Origin: Methanohalobium sp046546175
GTDB taxonomy: Archaea > Halobacteriota > Methanosarcinia > Methanosarcinales > Methanosarcinaceae
Assembly (NCBI RefSeq): GCF_046546175.1
Contig: NZ_JBKGYF010000015.1
Span: 1-30,615 of the forward strand
DNA: 30,615 bases
Direction: 5' to 3'
Part shown: positions 16,581 through 25,133 of the stretch, piece after piece
Position numbering within the stretch: the first letter of the stretch is position 1
Layout of the letters: the number at the start of each line of letters is the position of its first letter
Translations under genes and position numbers: made by a program
Notes under the pieces: model-generated
The model's input: only the letters and a program-made list of their open reading frames with translations
Database searches by the model: none
Told to the model about the DNA's origin: nothing

Positions 16581-17678
16581 ATGAAAACATCCGTCCAGAT
16601 AGGATATGTAATGGGTATACCAATCAGATTGCACATTTCATTTCTGTTGATATTACCGATATTTGCAACGGTATTTTCAATTGCTCCTGAGCCATTTGGA
16701 TATGAAACTGTGGAACCTCCACTCCAATATATACTCGGATTTACAACTGCCATACTTCTCTTTACCTCTGTTGTACTTCATGAGCTTGGACATTCCTATT
16801 TTGCAAAGAAATTCGGAGTTAAAATAAGCAATATCACATTACATCTGTTCGGTGGAGTCTCATCAATGGAAGAGATTCCAAGAGATCCTGGTGAAGAAGG
16901 TAAAATGGCTTTTGCAGGACCCCTTGTGAGTTTTATCATCGGTGGCACCTTGCTACTTTTAAATTTTGGACTGTCATCGGTATTACCAGAATTCACAGAA
17001 AGCTACCCATATCGTATATTCTTCATTATAGGTACAATCAACATCGTACTTGGAATATTCAATCTTATACCAGCATTCCCGATGGATGGGGGACGTATCT
17101 TAAGGTCGTGGTTTGCAAGGAGAATGTCCTATATAAAAGCGACACAGAAAGCTGCATCAGTCGGTAAATTCTTTGCAATTTTCATGGGATTATTTGGTTT
17201 ACTGGTTAACCCCTGGTTAATATTGATTGCATTTTTTGTTTATATAGGTGCTTCACAGGAAGCTCAATCAACAACCATTTCTATCTCACTGGAACAATAC
17301 AGCGTCGGAGATATAATGACTACTGATGTCAAAGCTGTACCACCATCAATGACAATACAGGAACTTCTTGATTTCATGTTTGAGAAAAAACATATGGGTT
17401 ATCCTGTGATGGAAGGAGATGATTTAAAAGGTGTTGTTTCATTTACTGATATACGCAAAGTAATGCCTGAAGAGCGATCTGCGTTACATGTTTCTGATAT
17501 CATGACAATGGATGTTATATCCACAACGTCAGACATGAATGCATCAGAAGCTTTCAAAATGATATCAAGGAATAACGTCGGAAGATTATTAGTTATCGAT
17601 GACGGGAATTTAAAAGGCATAGTATCAAGAACAGACCTGATAAGAACATTGAGATTCATGGAAGAAGAAGCTTCCTGA
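16581..17678 (+). CDS. M50 (site-2 type) membrane metalloprotease with two CBS domains
   Basis: A 365-residue protein. Residues 1-230 form a membrane domain of about six segments with zinc motif HELGH (67-71) and NLIPAFPMDGGR (161-172), whose Asp169 is the third zinc ligand. Two CBS domains follow (about 242-295 and 305-358), which in this family bind adenine nucleotides and regulate cleavage. This architecture matches the archaeal S2P homologue studied from Methanocaldococcus. Substrates are unknown; membrane-anchored regulators are likely. TATA-like TCTAAATAA near 16549-16557 sits about 25 bp before the ATG with no ribosome binding site, suggesting a leaderless message. Confidence 0.94.
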   Translation: MKTSVQIGYVMGIPIRLHISFLLILPIFATVFSIAPEPFGYETVEPPLQYILGFTTAILLFTSVVLHELGHSYFAKKFGVKISNITLHLFGGVSSMEEIPRDPGEEGKMAFAGPLVSFIIGGTLLLLNFGLSSVLPEFTESYPYRIFFIIGTINIVLGIFNLIPAFPMDGGRILRSWFARRMSYIKATQKAASVGKFFAIFMGLFGLLVNPWLILIAFFVYIGASQEAQSTTISISLEQYSVGDIMTTDVKAVPPSMTIQELLDFMFEKKHMGYPVMEGDDLKGVVSFTDIRKVMPEERSALHVSDIMTMDVISTTSDMNASEAFKMISRNNVGRLLVIDDGNLKGIVSRTDLIRTLRFMEEEAS

Positions 17679-17741
17679 TTAAATCGGCAACTACCACTCC
17701 AATTATTATTTTAATAGTAGTCTACAAAGGCGAGAAATCTT

Positions 17742-19133
17742 ATGGATGCAGATATGAATTCAGATAATAAAGTCGATGATTCGCAATCCGATTCTACAGT
17801 ATATAAATATCACACCACATCCCAATCTTCAAGAACTATAAATGAACAAACTGTAAATGAAACTGAAACAGATGATGTAAATAACAATACAATATCTGCA
17901 TCAACTGATTCGTCTAGTGAACCAACCCAGATAAAAATTATCGGTACAGCCCATGTATCTCAGAAAAGTGTTGATGAAGTTATTGACGCTATAAAGCAGG
18001 AAAATCCAGACATTGTTGCTGTGGAGCTTTGTAGAAGTCGGTATGAAGGATTAAAAGGTGAAGACAAATCAAATGAAGAGATATCTATAAAACAGTTACT
18101 GGGAGAAGGCAAAATCTATTTCTTCCTGATGCAGTGGCTCCTTGGATATATGCAGAAAAAGATTGGAAAAGAAATGGGAGTTAAACCCGGTTCTGAAATG
18201 ATTAGTGCCATAGACGCAGCCGAGGAAATCGGTGCAGATATAGCTCTTGTTGACAGGGATATACAGATTACCTTGCGTCGGTTCTGGGGAAAAATGGGTT
18301 TTTTTGAAAAAATAAAAATGGTTGGTTCCCTTATCGGTGCAGTTATTGGTGTTGGTGGGAAACAAATAGAAAATGTAGACATGGACGACATCACAAATCA
18401 GGATGTTGTAACAATGCTTGTGGAAGAGTTGCGAAAAATTGCTCCTACAGCCGCCGAAGTTCTTATCGATGAAAGAGATGCCTATATCGCAGGCAACCTT
18501 GTCAAAGTTGCAACAAACGCTGGCAGTGGTAAAAAAATCATAGCTGTAGTTGGTGCAGGACATAAATCAGGTATCCAGAAATATCTTTCACAGCCTGATA
18601 CAATTCCACCTCTAAACGAGCTTACTACATTTCCCAAAAAAAAGCGGTTAAGTGTTACAAAGGCATTTGGTTTCGGGATTGTCGGAATTGCGATTGCAAC
18701 GTTTCTGCTTATCATCCTGTCAGGCACACCACTTAATCTGTTATTGATGGCATTTGGCGGGTGGTTCATAATCAATGGTGTCCTGAGTGCCGGTGGGACA
18801 GTTCTTGCCCGCGGACATCCCTACTCTGTTCTTACCGCTTTCTCAACAGCCTGGCTCACATCCTTGAACCCAATGATGGCAGCTGGATGGTTTGCAGGAT
18901 TAATGGAAGCAAAACAAAGAAAACCCAGAACCGAAGATTTCAAAACTATTACCCAGATGGAAACAAAGGAGCAGATGTTTAATAACAGACTTTTCAGAGT
19001 GGTTCTTGTAGCCGCACTTGCCAATGTCGGCAGCATGATAGGTACATTTCTGGGCGTATATGTTATGCTCCAGATTACAGGTATTGATCCAAGAGATGTA
19101 ATCGATGCTGGACTGCGAAACATCGGGTTTTAA
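17742..19133 (+). CDS. TraB/PrgY-family membrane protein
   Basis: A 463-residue protein. Residues 1-62 are a low-complexity tail rich in Ser, Thr, Asp and Asn. The TraB domain starts at IIGTAHVS (66-73) and contains VAVELCRSR with Glu95, VDRDIQITLRRFWGKM, LIDERDAYIAGNL and VVGAGHKSGI. The conserved GTAH, Glu and GHxxG residues resemble the active site of the Tiki/EreA/ChaN superfamily of proposed metal-dependent proteases. The last 160 residues carry four or so membrane segments. PrgY in enterococci inactivates a pheromone; the archaeal role is unknown. It follows the M50 protease gene by 63 bp on the same strand. Confidence 0.92.
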   Translation: MDADMNSDNKVDDSQSDSTVYKYHTTSQSSRTINEQTVNETETDDVNNNTISASTDSSSEPTQIKIIGTAHVSQKSVDEVIDAIKQENPDIVAVELCRSRYEGLKGEDKSNEEISIKQLLGEGKIYFFLMQWLLGYMQKKIGKEMGVKPGSEMISAIDAAEEIGADIALVDRDIQITLRRFWGKMGFFEKIKMVGSLIGAVIGVGGKQIENVDMDDITNQDVVTMLVEELRKIAPTAAEVLIDERDAYIAGNLVKVATNAGSGKKIIAVVGAGHKSGIQKYLSQPDTIPPLNELTTFPKKKRLSVTKAFGFGIVGIAIATFLLIILSGTPLNLLLMAFGGWFIINGVLSAGGTVLARGHPYSVLTAFSTAWLTSLNPMMAAGWFAGLMEAKQRKPRTEDFKTITQMETKEQMFNNRLFRVVLVAALANVGSMIGTFLGVYVMLQITGIDPRDVIDAGLRNIGF

Positions 19134-19178
19134 TAATAGAAATTAAAAAAGAAATGTTAAGTGATAATTTAAAATCAC

Positions 19179-20075
19179 TCATTTTAAAATTTCTTTCAGG
19201 TAGAACTGGTGAGGTCCGAGGTTTCCACCATAGTTTCCGGCACTGATTTTTTTGATACCCGGAACAGTTACTGCTGCTTTAATCCCTGCTTCTATTGCTT
19301 CACTGACAACATCGGTGTCCAGTCCGTTAATAACTATTTCGTATACAGCGTTGACTCCTTCAGGTATCATGCTGCCTTCTACCTTGTCTTTAATCGATGG
19401 GCAGTACTTCTCATTGGCGGTTGCTTTCAGGAATGTATATTTGTTCGCACCGGGTTTTGAACCGCTTGCAACTACACCACCGGGGAACGGTGTTATAGTT
19501 CCTTCTATTCTGTGCACCGCTCCAACTGCAGACTGTGCAGCACTAAGAGCTGACATCTGGGAATCACCGAAGATAAAGAAATTGCCTCCTGCTACACCTT
19601 CTACTGCACCTATGGAATCCTCTATAAGGAAATCACCTTCCATTATTGGGATACTGTACATTTTTCTATCCAGAACCTGTGTTTCGGACTCCATACCGTC
19701 CCCAAAGAACTTGAGTTTGTAACCGGTATCAAACTGCTTTTTAGCTTCTGGTAATCCATTGAACACCGCAGTTGTGGGCGCGGTCAGGACACACTGTCCT
19801 ATACGCTTGAGTACTTGGTCTTCCAAATCCTTGTATCCGAAGTTGCATATCTGGATAAAATACCCGGGTCTACCGTCTGGTGTTTCGTTCCAGTTTGCAA
19901 ATCTTTCAATACCTGCCTCTGCAGGACACATGATAACCGATGTTCCAAACCCCGTAGCTTCCTGTGCGGCAACTTTTGCCCAGTACTTGGTCGCACCTGT
20001 TATCAATATTCTACTTACTTTTATAGGAAACGCTTCTGCGAATGTGTCTTCTATTTCTACTCCATTAATTTCCAT
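19179..20075 (-). CDS. ftr: Formylmethanofuran--tetrahydromethanopterin N-formyltransferase
   Basis: A 298-residue cytoplasmic enzyme of normal length. It transfers the formyl group from formylmethanofuran to tetrahydromethanopterin (tetrahydrosarcinapterin here), the second step of CO2 reduction, and runs in reverse during methyl oxidation. The start MEINGVEIEDTFAEAFPIK and blocks SRILITGATKYWAKVAAQEA, TPFPGGVVASGSKPGANKYT and SAGNYGGNLGPHQFYLKEIL are characteristic. AGGGGTG lies before the ATG, with a TATA-like AAAATATAA about 20 bp further up. It stands alone, with the copB-like gene 90 bp upstream on the same strand. Confidence 0.96.
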   Translation of the reverse strand: MEINGVEIEDTFAEAFPIKVSRILITGATKYWAKVAAQEATGFGTSVIMCPAEAGIERFANWNETPDGRPGYFIQICNFGYKDLEDQVLKRIGQCVLTAPTTAVFNGLPEAKKQFDTGYKLKFFGDGMESETQVLDRKMYSIPIMEGDFLIEDSIGAVEGVAGGNFFIFGDSQMSALSAAQSAVGAVHRIEGTITPFPGGVVASGSKPGANKYTFLKATANEKYCPSIKDKVEGSMIPEGVNAVYEIVINGLDTDVVSEAIEAGIKAAVTVPGIKKISAGNYGGNLGPHQFYLKEILK

Positions 20076-20165
20076 AAAAACACCCCTTATATTTTGTTAA
20101 TTTCAGGTATTATATTTCATTATGCATTACCATACAAATACTCTTCGAAAATTGATGCTGTTGGT

Positions 20166-22169
20166 TCAGGATTTAAACGATAGAAGTTTCGCATTCAATG
20201 CCACAATCACAGTACTTAATGACATGAGTATTGCCCCTGCTGCAGGAGACAAAAGTATCCCCTGATTATATAGTATACCTGCAGCAAGAGGAATTGCAAC
20301 TGCATTATATCCCGTTGCCCAGAACAGATTCTGAAGCATTTTTTTGTATGTAGCTTTAGACAAACCCAGTATTGATACCGCATCCATAGGGTTGCTTTTT
20401 ACAAGAATAATATCCGCAGTTTCAACAGCTACATCTGTACCCGCACCTATAGCTATACCTACATCAGCCTGTGCAAGCGCAGGAGCATCATTGACTCCGT
20501 CTCCAGTCATTGCTACAATAAAGCCAAGGGACTGGATTTCCTTGACTTTTTTAGATTTGTCCCGGGATAGAACTCCTGCAAAATATTCATCAAGACCGAC
20601 CTCATCAGCCACCCATTTTGCTACCTGTTCATTATCACCGGTAAGCATCATGCACCTGATACCCATATTTTTAAGTTTTGAAACAGCTTCTCTGGACTCG
20701 GGTCTAATGATATCTGCAAGAGCTATTGCACCTGTTAATTCATCACCCAGAAGTATATATACAACTGTTTTACCCTGAGCTCTTAGTTTTTCTATATATT
20801 CATTTTCAGGAGCAATTATATTGTTCTCTTCCAAATATCCGGGACTTACAACTTTGACTTTTTTGTTTTCTACTCTGCCTTCTGCACCTTTACCCGGTAT
20901 TGATCGGAAGTCTTCAACATTGAAATGTTCTTCAGATGATGAGACAATCCCTCTTGCTATCGGGTGTTCAGAGTTTGCTTCCAGAGAAGCTGCATATTTA
21001 AGTATCTGTTTCTCGTCCAGGTCATGTGTAAAAGATATCGTATCTGTAACCCCGAACTCACCTTTGGTAAGGGTCCCTGTTTTATCAAAAATGATAGCAT
21101 CGATGTTCCGTGCATTTTCAAAAGCGGTGCGGTCTCTTATCAGTAAACCGTTTTTTGCGCCAAGTGCCGATGATATCGCTACAACAAGTGGTATTGCAAG
21201 ACCGAGTGCGTGAGGACAGGTTATAACCATTACAGTCACCGAGCGCTCAAGTGAAAATGCAAGGTCTGTACTCATCACAATATTCCAGACCGTAAAGGTA
21301 ATAGCTCCGCCTGTGAGAGCTATTATTGTCAACCAGAGTGCAGCACGATTTGCCAGATTCTGAGTTCTGGATTTGCTTTCCTGGGCTTCCTGAACCAGGT
21401 TTACAAGTTGTGAAAGGAAGGAATCCTCACCGGTTTTTTTAATTTCTACTTTGAGCGAAGCTTCACCATTTATTGAACCACCTATAACCTCATCACCCGC
21501 ACTTTTTGAAACAGGTTGGGATTCGCCTGTAAGCATGGATTCATCAAGAGATGATTCACCTTCTACGATATCACCATCAGCAGGTATTTTCTCACCTGGT
21601 TTTACAAGTACTATATCTCCTTCCTGTATCTCGGTCAATGACACATCTTCCACACTGCCGTCAGACTTAACCCTGTGAGCCTCGGAAGGCATGAGTTTAA
21701 CCAATTCTTCCATAGAACGGGACGCACTGAGCACTGATTTCATTTCTATCCAGTGCCCCAGAAGCATCACATCTATAAGGGATGCCAGTTCCCAGAAAAA
21801 AAATTTCCCTTCAAGTCCAAAAACTACCGCACTGCTGTATACATAGGCCACTGTAATGGCTACCGCAATAAGTGTCATCATCCCGGGTTCTTTATTCTTC
21901 AGCTCATCTACTATTCCTTTTAAAAATGGATAACCGCCATAAAAGAAAACAGCAGAAGACAACAAAAACAGGAGGTTTTCTTCACCAGTGAAACTTATTC
22001 CAAAACCCAAGAATTGCTGGATTAAAGGTGACAATAAAAAAATAGGTATGGTCAGAATAATAGAGACTATGAACCTTCTTTTAAAATCTTCCATCATCAT
22101 TGCGTGATGGTTTTGATGTCCTTTATGTGTAGACATATTATCCCCATGCTGCATATTTTCATGACCCAT
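20166..22169 (-). CDS. P1B-type copper/silver-exporting ATPase (CopB-like)
   Basis: A 667-residue membrane ATPase. The N-terminus (1-30) is rich in His and Met, with no heavy-metal-binding ferredoxin domain. Eight membrane helices are expected. The ion site in helix 6 is CPH (318-320, ITCPHALGLAIP), typical of the P1B-3/CopB group that moves Cu2+ or Ag+, in contrast to CPC in CopA. Catalytic motifs: TGES (214-217), phosphorylated Asp362 in DKTGTLT, SEHP in the nucleotide domain, and GDGVNDAPALA near the hinge. A GGATGA site precedes the ATG at 22169. The gene lies only 16 bp after the CooS homologue on the same strand, so the two should form an operon. Confidence 0.93.
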   Translation of the reverse strand: MGHENMQHGDNMSTHKGHQNHHAMMMEDFKRRFIVSIILTIPIFLLSPLIQQFLGFGISFTGEENLLFLLSSAVFFYGGYPFLKGIVDELKNKEPGMMTLIAVAITVAYVYSSAVVFGLEGKFFFWELASLIDVMLLGHWIEMKSVLSASRSMEELVKLMPSEAHRVKSDGSVEDVSLTEIQEGDIVLVKPGEKIPADGDIVEGESSLDESMLTGESQPVSKSAGDEVIGGSINGEASLKVEIKKTGEDSFLSQLVNLVQEAQESKSRTQNLANRAALWLTIIALTGGAITFTVWNIVMSTDLAFSLERSVTVMVITCPHALGLAIPLVVAISSALGAKNGLLIRDRTAFENARNIDAIIFDKTGTLTKGEFGVTDTISFTHDLDEKQILKYAASLEANSEHPIARGIVSSSEEHFNVEDFRSIPGKGAEGRVENKKVKVVSPGYLEENNIIAPENEYIEKLRAQGKTVVYILLGDELTGAIALADIIRPESREAVSKLKNMGIRCMMLTGDNEQVAKWVADEVGLDEYFAGVLSRDKSKKVKEIQSLGFIVAMTGDGVNDAPALAQADVGIAIGAGTDVAVETADIILVKSNPMDAVSILGLSKATYKKMLQNLFWATGYNAVAIPLAAGILYNQGILLSPAAGAILMSLSTVIVALNAKLLSFKS

Positions 22170-22185
22170 AATTCATCCATTTTAT

Positions 22186-24090
22186 TTAAATACCAAGTTT
22201 TTTGCGGTTGTTTTCAATATGTTCAAGCATCAAATTGACAGCTTTTGTAGTATCAGTTTCCACATTAACCACCCCACCAGTTATGTTTTTACTGTCTTCT
22301 GTCAAGAGTTTGACAAGCCTTGGTGCTCCTGTGATAGTGGGAACAGGATTTACATGAGTATATAATCCAAGTGCCACTGCATACATGGCATCAATAGTTG
22401 CCTTCTGTTCCATATATTCAGGAGCAGTAGCAACTACCGGGAGGTCCGACATAGCTACATCACCAAGTGCACCGGAAATTATACTCAGTAAATCTCCAAG
22501 TCGTCCAGTATCAGTACAGGTTCCATAACTCAATACAGGCGGAATGTTCAACTTTTCACATAGCTTTTTAAGCCCTGGACCTGCAAACTTTTGTGCATCT
22601 GTACTGCAGAGACCACCCACCTGCATGGCTCCATTTCCACAACCCATTGAAAGGACAAGAACATCATTTTTAATTAGCTCTTTTGCTACATCTATGCTGT
22701 GTGTGTCATGTCCGTAGTCTCTTAACGTTGTGCAGGATACAAGACCTGCAACACCTCTGATAGTTCCGTCTTTTATGGCATCCAGCAGTGGTTCAACACT
22801 TCCACCGAGCGCATCTACTATACTTTCTGTAGAAAAGCCTACTATTGCTTCCTTCATCGGTAAACCAGTAAGTGGTTTTACATTTTCTCTGCGGGTTTTG
22901 AAGTTATCAACCGCCATCTGAAGTAACTGGTCTGCCTGTTTTTCAGCTTCTTCAGGGATATAATTGATACGTTCATCAATACCTTCAAAGGATATCAGGT
23001 CACTTACCGGTACAAGCCTTACATTGTACTTTTCTGCGTACTGTGGGTCAATAGGCATGGAACAATTCATATCTGCAGCAAACAGGTCTACACACCCTGT
23101 TGCAAGCACTGCTTCCTGCATAATCCAGTTACCTGTATAACCATAGAAAACATCATCCATATCCCATCTCTGAATCATTTCCTGACCGGTTTCGATATTG
23201 GCTATAACTCGTAACCCTTTAGCACCGACCTCTTTTGCTCTGTCCTGCCATTCCGGTTTTCTTGCCTGCTGTACCAGAGCAAATCCCAAGAATGGTTCAT
23301 GCCCATTGGGGAGAACATTTACATAATCAGGGTCAAGAACACCAAGATCAACACGCATGTTATGTGGTTTCGGTACTCCATACATGATATCCTGACAGTA
23401 TTCATTGACAATCTGACTTTGATAAGCCATCGCAAGTCCAAGCTTCATAGCTTTAAAAGCCAGACTTTCATAGTTCCCGTCAACATTAGTAAGGCATGAG
23501 CTGGTTGCCCTCATCATTTCACTATGAATGCCATCCGGGTAGATGCCCAACTTGTTCCAAGTATCCTGGCGCTCCTTTGGAGCAAGCTTTTCAACAATCC
23601 GACTGGGTTTCCCATATTCACAGTTAAAATCGGATTCTACAAAATCACAGAGATTAATGGCAATATCACCGATAGAACCGGATGTATCAACACCCAACCT
23701 TCCAGCAAATGTTTTCAGTTTCTCGGGTTCTTTGATTTCAAACGGTGTTTTACCCTGTGCCGTTGTTCTTAATGTCTTTATAGTCTGTTCGGTATGATAT
23801 TGATAGGTGGATGCTCCCATGACATTCCTAAGCAGCATCATGCGCATTGCCATCCCGTCTGCAGTTATTCCACAAACACCTCTTTTGTCCTTGGATGCAT
23901 CTGCACGGCATGGTCCATTTGAACACAGGTCACATCTAACTCCTTTCTGGCAGAACGGACATCTTCTATCAGGGTCACCACCCATACCCTGTGCTTCGTA
24001 TCTATCCCAGACATTGTTCATACCATTTTCTTTTATCCTGTTATACACTCTATATACTGAATCATGATAGGATATCCTGTCTTTTTCCAT
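22186..24090 (-). CDS. CooS-family protein lacking a C-cluster cysteine (possible hybrid-cluster enzyme)
   Basis: A 634-residue protein of monofunctional CO dehydrogenase type. B-cluster cysteines are present (Cys53, 56, 61, 73). A close pair, Cys44-x2-Cys47, fits a short-spaced D-cluster. Of the C-cluster ligands, His264, Cys343, Cys453, Cys484 and Cys525 and the base Lys563 are present. However, the segment that reads GICCTGNE in genuine enzymes here reads ANIETGQE, placing Glu300 at the iron-binding cysteine (Cys295 of C. hydrogenoformans CODH-II). A CooS relative lacking one canonical cysteine, CooS-V of that bacterium, was shown to hold an Fe-S-O hybrid cluster and not to oxidise CO. CO dehydrogenase activity is therefore doubtful. 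No cooF or cooC is adjacent. The start has a GGGGG site upstream. The alignment was made by eye. Confidence 0.88.
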   Translation of the reverse strand: MEKDRISYHDSVYRVYNRIKENGMNNVWDRYEAQGMGGDPDRRCPFCQKGVRCDLCSNGPCRADASKDKRGVCGITADGMAMRMMLLRNVMGASTYQYHTEQTIKTLRTTAQGKTPFEIKEPEKLKTFAGRLGVDTSGSIGDIAINLCDFVESDFNCEYGKPSRIVEKLAPKERQDTWNKLGIYPDGIHSEMMRATSSCLTNVDGNYESLAFKAMKLGLAMAYQSQIVNEYCQDIMYGVPKPHNMRVDLGVLDPDYVNVLPNGHEPFLGFALVQQARKPEWQDRAKEVGAKGLRVIANIETGQEMIQRWDMDDVFYGYTGNWIMQEAVLATGCVDLFAADMNCSMPIDPQYAEKYNVRLVPVSDLISFEGIDERINYIPEEAEKQADQLLQMAVDNFKTRRENVKPLTGLPMKEAIVGFSTESIVDALGGSVEPLLDAIKDGTIRGVAGLVSCTTLRDYGHDTHSIDVAKELIKNDVLVLSMGCGNGAMQVGGLCSTDAQKFAGPGLKKLCEKLNIPPVLSYGTCTDTGRLGDLLSIISGALGDVAMSDLPVVATAPEYMEQKATIDAMYAVALGLYTHVNPVPTITGAPRLVKLLTEDSKNITGGVVNVETDTTKAVNLMLEHIENNRKKLGI

Positions 24091-24434
24091 TTAAAAACCC
24101 CCTTAAATATTGAAATAGGAGAAAACAACAAAAAATTAACTTTTCAATGTTATCGATGTTAATCCCCTTCAAACTTATGCGTCATTTGGATTAATATAGT
24201 TTTTTAACATCCAAAATGAAAATAAACCTAAGTTAGAAAGCAATAATAATTTGAGACCAGATATAATAAATTTCTATCAAAAAATATTTAATAGATTCTA
24301 TTGTGACAGGAATTTGAGAGAGCTATTACGGCATCCATATGAAACCCCCAGAATTATATGTCCAATGCCAGGTTACACTTTTTACAGCTCTCTCAATTTC
24401 ATAATGAATTTTTATATTATCCCCATACATCTAA
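24091..24434. promoter_or_regulatory. Divergent spacer between CooS-like gene and histidine kinase, with long inverted repeat
   Basis: 344 bp without a gene. The left edge holds the GGGGG site of the CooS-like gene. The right side has a TATA-like TTTTTATATT at 24409-24418, about 21 bp from the kinase ATG. Between them, 24310-24324 and 24386-24400 form a 15-bp inverted repeat with a single mismatch, enclosing a shorter one (GGCAT 24330-24334 with ATGCC 24365-24369). The remainder is AT-rich with no clear coding signal. Confidence 0.5.
24310..24400. repeat. Imperfect inverted repeat or hairpin, 15-bp arms
   Basis: The arms at 24310-24324 (TTGAGAGAGCT core) and 24386-24400 pair in 14 of 15 positions across a 61-base spacer. 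The spacer can form an inner stem (24330-24334 with 24365-24369). It could be a structured RNA, an operator pair or a small mobile-element remnant. The sequence alone does not decide. Confidence 0.5.
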
Positions 24435-25094
24435 ATGTTAATAAACCGTGAACTGGAAGACCGTGATCAAGAACAGAGTAAACAAATTAAAAATGCTGAG
24501 AGAACAGGGGAACTGGAACATCACCACCGAATCAAAAACAACCTACAGGTCATATCCAGTCTGCTCAATCTTCAGTCAGAGAAATTCGAAGATGAGAAAG
24601 TAAACGAAGCTTTTAGAGACACACTGAATCGTGTTGTTTCGATGTCTCTTATCCACCAAAAGCTCTACCGGACAAAAGAGCTGGAAAGTATTAACCTGAA
24701 AAGTTATATAGAGGACCTTGTCAGTTATCTTACCGGTCTTTATAGGGAAAAGAACGCAAATATAAACATCGATGTTCAGAATCTTAATTTCGGAATTGAC
24801 ACAATCATACCCCTTGGTATGATTATTAATGAGCTTGTATTCAATTCTCTAAAATATGCGTTCTCTGGTGATAGACAAAGTACGATAAATATTGAGCTCT
24901 ATCAGGATGATAAAGGATACTATACATTAATTGTAACTGATAACGGCAGAGGTATACCAGAAGATATTGATATTAAAGATAGCGATTCTCTTGGTCTACA
25001 GCTTGTAAACAGTCTCATAGACCAGATTAATGGTGATTTTGAACTGGATAAAAATAACGGTACTAGATTCATCATCAAATTCGATGGTCAATAA
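24435..25094 (+). CDS. Sensor histidine kinase core without sensor domain (HisKA_2 type)
   Basis: A 219-residue soluble protein. Its phosphoacceptor box HHRIKNNLQVISSLLNLQ starts near residue 30 (His30 is the likely phosphorylated residue), followed by a HATPase_c domain with N-box NELVFNSLKYAF, G1 box DNGRGIP and G2-like GLQLVNSL. Methanogen kinases of this group usually carry PAS or GAF domains upstream. Here only about 28 charged residues precede the box, and no sensor domain is encoded nearby, so it either uses a partner sensor or is the remaining part of a larger kinase. No response regulator gene is adjacent. A TATA-like box about 21 bp upstream and no ribosome binding site suggest a leaderless message. 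Confidence 0.88.
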   Translation: MLINRELEDRDQEQSKQIKNAERTGELEHHHRIKNNLQVISSLLNLQSEKFEDEKVNEAFRDTLNRVVSMSLIHQKLYRTKELESINLKSYIEDLVSYLTGLYREKNANINIDVQNLNFGIDTIIPLGMIINELVFNSLKYAFSGDRQSTINIELYQDDKGYYTLIVTDNGRGIPEDIDIKDSDSLGLQLVNSLIDQINGDFELDKNNGTRFIIKFDGQ

Positions 25095-25133
25095 TCAACT
25101 CAATAAACATTTGGTAGAATTTCAATTTTATTT

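Noticed and set aside
16459..16623. N-terminal extension of GpmI by 55 hydrophobic residues
   Set aside because: GpmI is a soluble enzyme and its conserved sequence starts near the inner ATG; the extension runs antisense into the M50 protease start.
18096..18563. 155-codon open frame antisense to the TraB-family gene
   Set aside because: It lies wholly opposite a well-supported gene, has a cysteine- and phenylalanine-rich translation unlike real proteins here, and lacks a ribosome binding site.
20166..22169. Zinc/cadmium or CopA-type assignment for the P-type ATPase
   Set aside because: The ion motif is CPH, not the CPC of CopA or ZntA, and no metal-binding ferredoxin-like domain is present.
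22186..24090. Annotation as ordinary Ni-dependent CO dehydrogenase
   Set aside because: The overall fold and most ligands fit, but the position aligned with the iron-binding cysteine is Glu300, so activity should not be assumed.
24251..24451. 66-codon open frame upstream of the histidine kinase
   Set aside because: Spans the inverted repeat, has no start signal, and overlaps the kinase start. It does not encode a PAS or GAF remnant that I can recognise.
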